The notes under the pieces: generated by a model | What the model was told of the DNA's origin: nothing | Databases searched by the model: none | The model's input: the letters and a program-made list of their open reading frames with translations, nothing else | In this document: in pieces, positions 1-5,094 of the stretch | Layout of the letters: every line of letters starts with the position of its first letter | How positions within the stretch are numbered: the stretch's first letter is position 1 | Source: an uncultured Clostridia bacterium | Lineage (GTDB): Bacteria > Bacillota > Clostridia > TANB77 > CAG-508 | Length of the DNA: 5,466 nucleotides | Direction: 5' to 3' | Assembly (NCBI GenBank): GCA_944389715.1 | Contig: CALXNI010000061.1 | Location: 1 to 5,466, forward strand | Made by a program: the position numbers and the translations under genes

Positions 1-832
1 CTAGCCCTGCTGTTGCTCCTTCATAAACTGCTTTTGAAATTTGAAGCAAGCCACCTGTGCAGTCTCCGCATGCATATATTCCTGGTATATTTGTTTCCAT
101 TTTCTCGTTTACTATAATTTTATCTCCATTTGTTAATATCCCTAATTTTTTAGCAAATTCTTTTGTTCCTGCTGTTCCTTCTGCAATAAATATACCGTCA
201 ATTTTAAGCTTAGAATCATCCTCAAATTCTATTTCTTCTACTTTGTCCCCTCCTCTTACTTCTCTAATTTCTTTTGGAATTACTTTTACATTTTCAGCTC
301 TTATATTTGGCACTTCTTTTCCATTTGTTAGTATTGTTATTTGTTTTGCTAAATTTATTAAATCATTTGTTTCTGATATTGCATAATTTCCGTTTCCTAA
401 AACTGCAACTTCCTTACCTTTATAAAAGAAACCATCACATATTGCACAATAACTAACTCCTTTTCCTTCAAATTCTTTTATTCCTTTTATTTTTGGCGTA
501 TTTTTCTTATTTCCTGTTGCAATTATAACAGTTTTAGATGTATATGTATTGTTAGTTGTTGTAACTTCAAAACCATTTTCTGTTATTTCTATTTTTAAGA
601 CTTCTTCTTTTTTTATTTCTACTCCTAAATTTTTAGCTTGATTTATTCCTGTAATGTATAAACTTTCTCCATCTATTCCATTTTCAAATCCATAATAGTT
701 TTCTATTGTTTCTGCTTTTTCTAATCCTGATTTATCATTATATATAACAAGAGTATTTAGATTTGCTCTTTGTGTGTAAAGGCTTGCAGATATTCCGGCA
801 GGTCCTGCACCTATTATTGTTACATCATACAT
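1..832 (-). CDS. trxB: Thioredoxin reductase-like FAD flavoprotein, C-terminus cut by window edge
   Basis: The reading frame is open from the ATG at 832 to the left edge (277 codons, no stop), so only the last few residues are missing; the family is about 300 residues. Seen: N-terminal FAD dinucleotide-binding motif GAGPAG (residues 8-13), ATG motif (105-107), redox-active CAICD pair (C129, C132) inserted in the pyridine-nucleotide domain, second Rossmann loop GNGNYA (146-151), and the late FAD motif ACGDCTGG (254-261). This order is that of low-molecular-weight thioredoxin reductases, cytosolic flavoenzymes that reduce thioredoxin. Odd: the HRRxxxR motif that binds the NADPH 2'-phosphate is absent, and ILTNGKEV stands in its place. 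A ferredoxin-dependent (FFTR-type) or NADH-using enzyme is therefore a real alternative. The start is supported by AAAGGAG at 840-846, 7 nt upstream. It begins 17 nt after the stop of the membrane-protein gene, so they are probably co-transcribed. Family call is firm; electron donor is inference. Confidence 0.9.
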   Translation of the reverse strand, partial: MYDVTIIGAGPAGISASLYTQRANLNTLVIYNDKSGLEKAETIENYYGFENGIDGESLYITGINQAKNLGVEIKKEEVLKIEITENGFEVTTTNNTYTSKTVIIATGNKKNTPKIKGIKEFEGKGVSYCAICDGFFYKGKEVAVLGNGNYAISETNDLINLAKQITILTNGKEVPNIRAENVKVIPKEIREVRGGDKVEEIEFEDDSKLKIDGIFIAEGTAGTKEFAKKLGILTNGDKIIVNEKMETNIPGIYACGDCTGGLLQISKAVYEGATAGL

Positions 833-849
833 AAACTAGCTCCTTTCCT

Positions 850-1641
850 TTAATTGCTATATACTTCTTCTTTTTCCTCTTCTTTAATATCTTCTTTAGA
901 ATTAGCTTTTATCTTTTTAGTTGCTAATCTATATATTCCATACACTATATAAAATGGCATTGTTGCTTGTGCTACGACCATAAATATTGGAAATACAGGT
1001 CCTGTTATATTATATATTATTTCTATGAATGTACCAGGATAATTTTGTGATATAAACATCAAATTACTATCAAAAATTAGGTTTACAATATATGATATTG
1101 CACTTATTACAAGTATTATTGCAGAATAGTATTTTATATCGCTTTTTTCAATTGTTGTATATTTAGTAATTAGCATAAGTAGACCTATATATACCATTGT
1201 TCCGTGTAATATAAAACTATGTATACTTATAAAGTGAATAGCTGGATATGTTGTAAGTGATGTGAGTGGAGATATTAAAAATATTAGTCCTGCAATTATT
1301 CCTCCTGTTGATAAAAATACATCACCTATTTTCTTTAAAACACCTTTGCAAAATCCACTAAATATTCCTGCATAAAGAATTAGGCTGCAAAAATATAAAG
1401 GTACATATTTGTTTACTTCATTAACACCATAATTAATAATATTAAATATAATTTTTATTATTTCCAAAATCCACAAAATAATTGTACATCTTTGAATTAA
1501 TTTTCTTACATTTTCTTTTTCCATGTTTTTTGTATGTTTTAACGCGATTACTATACAAAAAGCTGTTATTGCAAGCATTATAAAGTGCTCTATTGAAAAC
1601 ATACCACATGGAGTTACTTCTTCTGCACTTCTAAACAACAT
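850..1641 (-). CDS. YwaF/TIGR02206-type multi-pass membrane protein (TMEM164-like)
   Basis: 263 residues, about seven hydrophobic segments (roughly 18-36, 53-71, 80-98, 107-126, 138-158, 172-191, 209-238) and a charged, Lys/Glu-rich C-terminal tail (242-260), so an integral cytoplasmic-membrane protein. Family-like signatures: a VPLYFCSL segment (P81, C85), SIHSFILHG (H141, H146), and the N187...DSNLMFI...P202 stretch. These resemble the conserved LPLHLCS-, FHSxxxHG- and NYMFL-type motifs of the YwaF/TIGR02206 family, recognised from memory. The family's bacterial function is unsettled to my knowledge. The eukaryotic relative TMEM164 is described as a lipid acyltransferase with a key cysteine, so C85 plus the histidines could be catalytic; that is inference. 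The start has AGAGGTG at 1651-1657, 9 nt upstream. It is first gene of a probable two-gene unit with the flavoprotein. Confidence 0.75.
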   Translation of the reverse strand: MLFRSAEEVTPCGMFSIEHFIMLAITAFCIVIALKHTKNMEKENVRKLIQRCTIILWILEIIKIIFNIINYGVNEVNKYVPLYFCSLILYAGIFSGFCKGVLKKIGDVFLSTGGIIAGLIFLISPLTSLTTYPAIHFISIHSFILHGTMVYIGLLMLITKYTTIEKSDIKYYSAIILVISAISYIVNLIFDSNLMFISQNYPGTFIEIIYNITGPVFPIFMVVAQATMPFYIVYGIYRLATKKIKANSKEDIKEEEKEEVYSN

Positions 1642-1679
1642 ATCTTTCTACACCTCTTTTACTACATATATTAATACAT

Positions 1680-1707
1680 TTTATAGCTTTAAAGTATATT
1701 AATTCAA
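1680..1707 (-). promoter_or_regulatory. Candidate sigma-A promoter for the membrane protein-trxB unit
   Basis: On the minus strand TTGAAT (1702-1707) and TATAAA (1680-1685) are separated by 16 nt, matching the -35 and -10 consensus at 4/6 and 5/6. The predicted start near 1673 would leave a leader of about 30 nt that includes the AGAGGTG ribosome site. The surrounding 130 bp is so AT-rich that chance matches are expected. An overlapping alternative, TTGTAA-15-TATACT, lies slightly upstream. I see no strong terminator between antA and this point, so some read-through from antA is possible. Confidence 0.35.
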
Positions 1708-1774
1708 TTATTTTTACAACTTATTAATCTATGGTTATACTATCATATAAAAGCAAAAAAATAAAGTATTCACA

Positions 1775-2662
1775 TTAAGAAATTAAATTGATTTTATAAC
1801 AAATATTTTCTATTTTATATCCCCTTTCTTTTATTTCTCCTTTTTTACCTTTTTTAGTATTTCTTATATATTGAATTTCATAATATATTTCTTCTTTGTA
1901 TTTATTAAACCAGTTTTCAATTTCTTTTACTGCTAAAGGTTTAAAATATACTTGCCAATATTCATTTTTAGTTAAATCTTTTATTATTGCAACATATTCA
2001 TCTTCATAATAGTGCTTATATGATATTTTATATCCTAGCTGTCTTGCTATTGCTCCTATTAAATTTGAATGTGGAATTTTATTTTCAGAATATAACTCTA
2101 GTTGCTCTGCTATATCAGATGCTAAACAATAATCATTTTTTATTTTTATATCTATTGATGATTTAATATTTTTAACCTCATTTTTAACTTCTTCTAAACC
2201 TAATTCCAAATTTTCAACTCTTATATTGTTTTCCCTCATATAATTTATTGCATTTTGCATTATTTCAATAAATTGATTTGTATTGTTATTAGTATTTATT
2301 ATTGTCTTATATCTTTTTTCAGCTTCAATAAAATATCTTCTTATTTTTCTGCCTATTTCATTGTTTTCTATCATACAAATTTCTTTTGCTGTATCAATAG
2401 TTAAATAGTATTCTTTTGTTCTTTTATTTCCATATCCTTTTTCATCCCCTTTCGTAAATTTACGAAAGGGGATATAATCTATTTTTTCATCAAATTTGTA
2501 TTTAACTAATCTTTCTTTTATCCAGTCGGCAAATTTTGTTTTAGTATTTTCACCTCTTAATACAAAAAACAGTTCCCTTGCGTTAATTAATTTTTCTTTT
2601 GTTTTATTCTCATAAATAGATATTAAGCCTTTTTCTACCTTCTTTAGTTCTATAATTATCAT
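1775..2662 (-). CDS. Phage AntA/AntB-type antirepressor
   Basis: 295 residues. The N-terminal part (about 22-115) reads as an AntA/AntB domain: NARELF (27-32), KTKFADWIKERL (41-52), then YYLTIDTAKEICMIENN (85-101) and GRKIRRYFIEAEKR (104-117), all at the expected spacing. Residues 130-172 are charged and heptad-like, a probable coiled coil for oligomerisation. A C-terminal domain (about 175-255) contains ASDIAEQLEL and PHSNLIGAIARQLG, like the small C-terminal modules of clostridial phage antirepressors. Known family members antagonise phage repressors or regulate prophage genes in the cytoplasm; the partner here is unknown. No integrase, repressor or structural genes adjoin it, so it is a prophage remnant, a domesticated regulator or a single transferred gene. 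Codons 64-73 coincide exactly with a perfect 30-bp palindrome and use G/C-ending codons unlike the rest. The ribosome site abuts the ATG and no other ATG, GTG or TTG lies in frame before the domain. Confidence 0.85.
   Translation of the reverse strand: MIIIELKKVEKGLISIYENKTKEKLINARELFFVLRGENTKTKFADWIKERLVKYKFDEKIDYIPFRKFTKGDEKGYGNKRTKEYYLTIDTAKEICMIENNEIGRKIRRYFIEAEKRYKTIINTNNNTNQFIEIMQNAINYMRENNIRVENLELGLEEVKNEVKNIKSSIDIKIKNDYCLASDIAEQLELYSENKIPHSNLIGAIARQLGYKISYKHYYEDEYVAIIKDLTKNEYWQVYFKPLAVKEIENWFNKYKEEIYYEIQYIRNTKKGKKGEIKERGYKIENICYKINLIS
2444..2473. repeat. Perfect 30-bp palindrome inside antA
   Basis: Two 15-nt arms, ATCCCCTTTCGTAAA (2444-2458) and its exact reverse complement (2459-2473), meet with no spacer. 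The next pair outward mismatches. The palindrome is in codon register and encodes antirepressor residues I64 to D73 (ATC CCC TTT CGT AAA ... GGG GAT). ATC, CCC, CGT, ACG and GGG are rare in this AT-rich window, which suggests the DNA or RNA sequence itself is what is conserved or was inserted. No T-run follows on the minus strand, so it is not a standard terminator. It shares the pattern ATCCnnTTTnnnAAA with the inverted repeat at 2782-2813. Confidence 0.93.
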
Positions 2663-2668
2663 TCCTTT
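2663..2668 (-). promoter_or_regulatory. Ribosome-binding site abutting the antA start codon
   Basis: AAAGGA on the minus strand directly touches the ATG at 2662 (zero spacing, against 7-9 nt at the neighbouring genes). Initiation may be weak, or may use the ATT at codon 3, which would lie 6 nt from the motif. No other conventional start codon occurs in frame upstream of the AntA domain, so ATG 2662 is kept as the annotated start. Confidence 0.5.
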
Positions 2669-2725
2669 CTATATAATATTTTAGTTTGCTTGAAATTTAT
2701 TGGCGAAATGCCATGAAATAAAATT

Positions 2726-2744
2726 AATTGATATAAATTGATAT
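2726..2744. promoter_or_regulatory. Tandem AATTGATAT repeat at predicted antA transcription start (operator candidate)
   Basis: The plus strand carries AATTGATAT at 2726-2734 and again at 2736-2744, a period of exactly 10 bp, about one helical turn. The copies overlap the predicted start point (about 2739) just downstream of the -10 box, where a bound protein would block initiation. A repressor or AntA itself could bind here; that is inference. A weak TGGC/GCCA inverted repeat (2701-2713) follows in the leader. Confidence 0.4.
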
Positions 2745-2745
2745 C

Positions 2746-2774
2746 ATAATAGCATAAATGTAAAATTTTGTAAA
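2746..2774 (-). promoter_or_regulatory. Sigma-A-type promoter for antA
   Basis: Minus-strand TTTACA (2769-2774) and TATTAT (2746-2751) are separated by exactly 17 nt, each matching 5/6 of consensus. A TG dinucleotide one base upstream of the -10 gives an extended -10 element. The predicted start near 2739 leaves a leader of about 77 nt before the antA ATG. This is the best promoter in the window. It is flanked upstream by the 32-bp inverted repeat (centre near -59) and overlapped downstream by the AATTGATAT repeat, an arrangement typical of a regulated gene. Confidence 0.6.
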
Positions 2775-2781
2775 TACAGTT

Positions 2782-2813
2782 CATCCAGTTTAACAAAATT
2801 GTTAAACTGGATG
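2782..2813. repeat. 32-bp inverted repeat between the acetyltransferase and antA
   Basis: Arms CATCCAGTTTAACAA (2782-2796) and its exact reverse complement (2799-2813) are separated by AA, giving a 15-bp stem. It begins 33 nt past the acetyltransferase stop and ends 7 nt short of the antA -35 box. It may terminate the nadE operon, but on the minus strand it is followed by AACTGTATTTAC rather than a clear T-run. The T-rich flank is on the plus strand, where no gene needs a terminator. An operator role upstream of antA, or a palindromic element, is equally plausible given its likeness to the palindrome at 2444-2473. Confidence 0.85.
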
Positions 2814-2846
2814 TTAATTTGTATTATATTTATTTAGTTTTTTTAT

Positions 2847-3380
2847 CTATATACTTTTTATTTCTATATATTTATTAAATTTTTTCTCTCCAAATTCAGC
2901 TAAATATACTTTTTTTACATCTTCTAAAATTCTTTCCTCTTTTATTATGTCATTTGTAAATAATATATATGAAGAAAAAATGACATTAAAAGCATTTATC
3001 TCAAAATTTAATTTTTTAAAACCATTTCTTTCATAAAATTTAATTCTTTTTTCTCTTATTTTATTTTCTTCTTTGTCTCTTCCTAAACCAACTTTTTCTA
3101 CTTCTATAAATATACCATAATATTCATGTGATATTTCTTTTAATTTTTCAATTACCTGACCACCATACCCTCTTGATTGATATTGTGGTAATATTGCAAA
3201 AAAATCTAATTTTAAGCATCCTTTATTACTAATAGAACTTGTTATTAAAAATCCTACAAATTGATTTTCATCAAGTATTTTATATGGTTTTAATATTCCT
3301 TTTTTATATAATTTCTTTATAAGTATATATCCGTTTTCTTTCACTGAGTGGAAATAATTTTTTATAATGTTTATATACAT
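2847..3380 (-). CDS. GNAT-family N-acetyltransferase, main frame of a frameshifted gene
   Basis: GNAT enzymes transfer an acetyl group from acetyl-CoA to an amine; the substrate here is unknown. The frame gives 177 residues from the ATG at 3380. Visible: the VGFLITSS strand (42-49), motif A LDFFAILPQYQSRGYG (58-73) with the Q-x-x-G-x-G pyrophosphate loop (Q68, G71, G73), an acidic strand FIEVEK (91-96), and motif B KRIKFYERNGF (111-121). The first ~18 residues look unlike any GNAT, and the ATG at 3380 has no convincing ribosome site. The proper N-terminus, with a good ribosome site, is in the -1-related frame at 3304-3420. If repaired, the protein would be about 190 residues, normal for the family. 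So the gene is a recent pseudogene, a sequencing or assembly error, or recoded. It is third in the nadE-HAD-GNAT operon, 44 nt after the HAD stop when measured from the true start. Confidence 0.8.
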   Translation of the reverse strand: MYINIIKNYFHSVKENGYILIKKLYKKGILKPYKILDENQFVGFLITSSISNKGCLKLDFFAILPQYQSRGYGGQVIEKLKEISHEYYGIFIEVEKVGLGRDKEENKIREKRIKFYERNGFKKLNFEINAFNVIFSSYILFTNDIIKEERILEDVKKVYLAEFGEKKFNKYIEIKSI

Positions 3381-3420
3381 CTTTTCTAAATTCTAATATA
3401 TCTATTTCCTTAATTTGCAT
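3304..3420 (-). pseudogene. Displaced 5' end of the GNAT gene (frameshift near 3322-3333)
   Basis: From the ATG at 3420 a 38-codon frame reads MQIKEIDILEFRK..., then YKKLFPLSERKRIY (residues 19-32), and stops at 3304. The LFPxxER segment is the typical end of the first GNAT helix in this clostridial subfamily and should run straight into the LIKKLYKKG segment, which is found in the other frame at 3311-3325. The two frames meet at an alternating TA tract (3324-3330). Loss of one TA unit, or gain of one base, would explain the break. The overlap is otherwise unexplained: both halves look family-like only on their own side of this point. Confidence 0.7.
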
Positions 3421-3425
3421 TTAAT

Positions 3426-3435
3426 CCTTCCTTTT
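3426..3435 (-). promoter_or_regulatory. Ribosome-binding site that fixes the GNAT start at 3420
   Basis: AAAAGGAAGG on the minus strand lies 5 nt (GG end) to 8 nt (AAGGA core) before the ATG at 3420. No comparable motif precedes the ATG at 3380. This places the ancestral start in the frame of the displaced 5' fragment. Confidence 0.65.
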
Positions 3436-3464
3436 AAATATGTTAATAATATTAGTATTGTTTT

Positions 3465-4052
3465 TTAAATCGTATTCACATTTATATTATCGCATTTTTT
3501 CTTAATTTTAGTATAAATATCATACCAACTATAACATCTTATTATATTATTCCCTTTGCAATCCTTGTTATATCTAGTATCCAAACAGATTACTGGAATA
3601 ATTTTAGATATCTCTGTTATTTGATTTATACTATCTTCTATCATTAAATCTATATTATTGTTTTTACAATATTCAAGTTTTTTATCAGTAAATGTTAGTT
3701 TATCATAATATATGTTATTTTCTTTTAACCAATTTGTTGTCCAACATTCATCTTCCTCTTTTTCTGGATTTCTTGCAGTAATTAGATAAATTTCGTTTCC
3801 TTCATTTTTTAGTTTCTCTATTATTTCTGATGCAAATTCTCTGGTATATTTTTCTTTAGTATAATAGTTGTCATATTTATCCCAAAATTCTTTATGTACT
3901 CCTTTTTCCAAATTTAATATATCTTCTATTTCATACCCATCTGGATCTGCTATTTCATCTATATTTTTTTCTAAAGCAAATTTTGCTCCATAATCTAGAT
4001 AAAATTTTGATATATCTGTTAATACTCCATCAATGTCAATTCCTATTTTCAT
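3465..4052 (-). CDS. HAD-superfamily phosphatase, 5'-nucleotidase (NT5C/YqfW)-like
   Basis: 195 residues. Motif I is DIDGVLTD (residues 6-13; nucleophile D6, acid/base D8). Motif II is LITAR (90-94; T92). A candidate motif III lysine is K124 or K125 in TFTDKKLEYC. Motif IV is DLMIEDS (135-141; D135, E139, D140). The helical stretch between 14 and about 80 fits a C1-type cap. Length and layout match small bacterial 5'(3')-nucleotidase-like HAD proteins such as B. subtilis YqfW, cytosolic Mg2+-dependent phosphatases acting on nucleotides or other small phosphoesters. The actual substrate cannot be read. The start is supported by AAGGAG at 4060-4065, 7 nt upstream. It begins 18 nt after the nadE stop, so it is almost certainly co-transcribed. 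A role in nucleotide or NAD-intermediate turnover beside nadE is inference. Confidence 0.82.
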   Translation of the reverse strand: MKIGIDIDGVLTDISKFYLDYGAKFALEKNIDEIADPDGYEIEDILNLEKGVHKEFWDKYDNYYTKEKYTREFASEIIEKLKNEGNEIYLITARNPEKEEDECWTTNWLKENNIYYDKLTFTDKKLEYCKNNNIDLMIEDSINQITEISKIIPVICLDTRYNKDCKGNNIIRCYSWYDIYTKIKKKCDNINVNTI

Positions 4053-4070
4053 AATTTTACTCCTTCACAT

Positions 4071-4847
4071 CTATTTATTAAAGATTTGTATTTCACTTAA
4101 TTTGTGCAAAGATTTTTGATTTTTATTTTTTATTAAATCATCTATTTTGTCGCTACCAGATGTTCCGTTTAAAATAAATTTATCTATTTGCTCATATTTA
4201 ATTCCTAACTCCTCTTCATCTGTTTGTCCTTCCCAAAGTCCTGCTGAAGGTTTTTTGTTTATTATACATTCTGGAACTTGTAAATATTTTGCTAATATAT
4301 ATACTTCTCTTTTGGTAATCATCCTTAATGGATTTAAGTCGCACGCTCCATCCCCCCATTTTGTAAAATATCCTACTGTAGCTTCTGATAGATTTCCTGT
4401 TCCTATAACTAGAAGGTTATTTATTTGTGCATATTGATAAAGATATGTCATTCTAACTCTTGGTCTAATATTTGCCTTTGAAAGTTCTATATTTGTTTCA
4501 TCTGCATTTTTTAATATTTCAGAATTATTTGGTATCTGTATGCTGTCAACGGCTGGTTTTATATCAAAAACATGATAATCAAATTTAAATTTGTCAATTA
4601 ACTCCATTGCATCTGAATAATTTTGAGTTTTAGTCATGTCGTCACCATAAGGCATAATTATTAAATGTGTATTTACTCCAGCATTTTGGCACAACCTTGC
4701 AACAGTACTAGAATCTACACCGCTACTCATTCCTAGAACAACACCATTTGCTTTCGCATTTTCTATTTGGTTTTTAATCCACTTTCCTATTTCATTACAA
4801 TATTCTTCAACATTTTCTTCTGTAATTACAAAATTCTTATTTTCCAT
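4071..4847 (-). CDS. nadE: NH3-dependent NAD+ synthetase
   Basis: Catalyses ATP-dependent amidation of deamido-NAD to NAD+, the last step of NAD biosynthesis, in the cytosol. 258 residues, the length of the single-domain ammonia-dependent enzyme (E. coli type about 275); there is no N-terminal glutaminase domain. Seen: the ATP pyrophosphatase P-loop GMSSGVDSS (39-47), NIRPRVRMT (126-134), GTGNLSE (149-155), GYFTKWGDGACDLNPL (159-174) for deamido-NAD/ATP contacts, and KKPSAGLWEGQTDEEELG (198-215), the second phosphate-binding loop. All key motifs are intact. The start has AAAGGGAGG at 4856-4864, 8 nt upstream. It is the first gene of the nadE-HAD-GNAT run. No convincing promoter is seen immediately upstream, so its transcription may begin within the 247-bp gap after dxr or read through from dxr. 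Confidence 0.96.
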   Translation of the reverse strand: MENKNFVITEENVEEYCNEIGKWIKNQIENAKANGVVLGMSSGVDSSTVARLCQNAGVNTHLIIMPYGDDMTKTQNYSDAMELIDKFKFDYHVFDIKPAVDSIQIPNNSEILKNADETNIELSKANIRPRVRMTYLYQYAQINNLLVIGTGNLSEATVGYFTKWGDGACDLNPLRMITKREVYILAKYLQVPECIINKKPSAGLWEGQTDEEELGIKYEQIDKFILNGTSGSDKIDDLIKNKNQKSLHKLSEIQIFNK

Positions 4848-4935
4848 TACATAATCCTCCCTTTCTATTTATTATATTTGACAGAAAATTAAAATTTAGA
4901 TATATTTTTTAATCTATTAAAACACATCAATTTAT

Positions 4936-5014
4936 GAAGCTACGAATGTGACCCCGAGTGTTTGTGCAATTCCTTTGAAGAGCGGGTCGCTTAAGGACGC
5001 CTCGACCCCTACAA
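4936..5014. repeat. G+C-rich intergenic element with alternative stems
   Basis: About 80 bp with over half G+C stands out in a gap that is otherwise very AT-rich. GGGTCG (4984-4989) is inverted-complementary to CGACCC (5003-5008) across a 13-nt loop. GACCC at 4950-4954 can pair with the same GGGTC, so two stems are mutually exclusive. It ends at the 9-mer CCCCTACAA (5006-5014), repeated in the next element. It resembles dispersed intergenic repeats found in Clostridia genomes (from memory, unverified). A minus-strand frame across it is open for about 25 codons, but with no start or ribosome site it is not called a gene. Confidence 0.55.
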
Positions 5015-5055
5015 CGTTTGCAATATATTTATTTTACTATTTTCATTGAATTTCA

Positions 5056-5079
5056 GGCAATTAAAATTGCCCCTACAAT
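5056..5079. repeat. Short palindromic repeat with CCCCTACAA end
   Basis: GGCAATT-AA-AATTGCC (5056-5071) is a 7-bp-arm palindrome continuing into CCTACAAT, so that CCCCTACAA (5070-5078) duplicates the end of the element 64 bp away. It lies 16 nt past the dxr stop. On the minus strand no T-run follows (TGAAATTC), so it is a poor terminator. It is more likely a degenerate copy of an intergenic palindromic repeat. Confidence 0.5.
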
Positions 5080-5094
5080 AATTGTGTCTGAACA

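Noticed and set aside
57..456. Plus-strand open frames opposite the flavoprotein gene
   Set aside because: They are antisense to a continuous minus-strand frame with clear FAD and CxxC motifs, and lack ribosome sites.
1742..1770. T-rich run after antA as a terminator
   Set aside because: No stable G+C-containing stem precedes the run; the only nearby inverted repeat is a 5-bp AT stem.
2444..2813. CRISPR or telomere-resolution (protelomerase) site
   Set aside because: Only two diverged palindromes at irregular spacing, no spacer array, and no cas, protelomerase or plasmid genes in view.
4147..4437. 96-codon plus-strand frame
   Set aside because: Entirely antisense to conserved nadE motifs, and no family resemblance.
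4871..4876. Perfect TATAAT on the minus strand just before nadE
   Set aside because: No acceptable -35 at 16-18 nt, and transcription would start at or inside the nadE ribosome site (4856-4864), leaving almost no leader.
4939..5013. Small protein-coding gene in the G+C-rich island
   Set aside because: A minus-strand frame of about 25 codons is open, but it has no start codon with a ribosome site and coincides with inverted repeats; better read as a repeat element.
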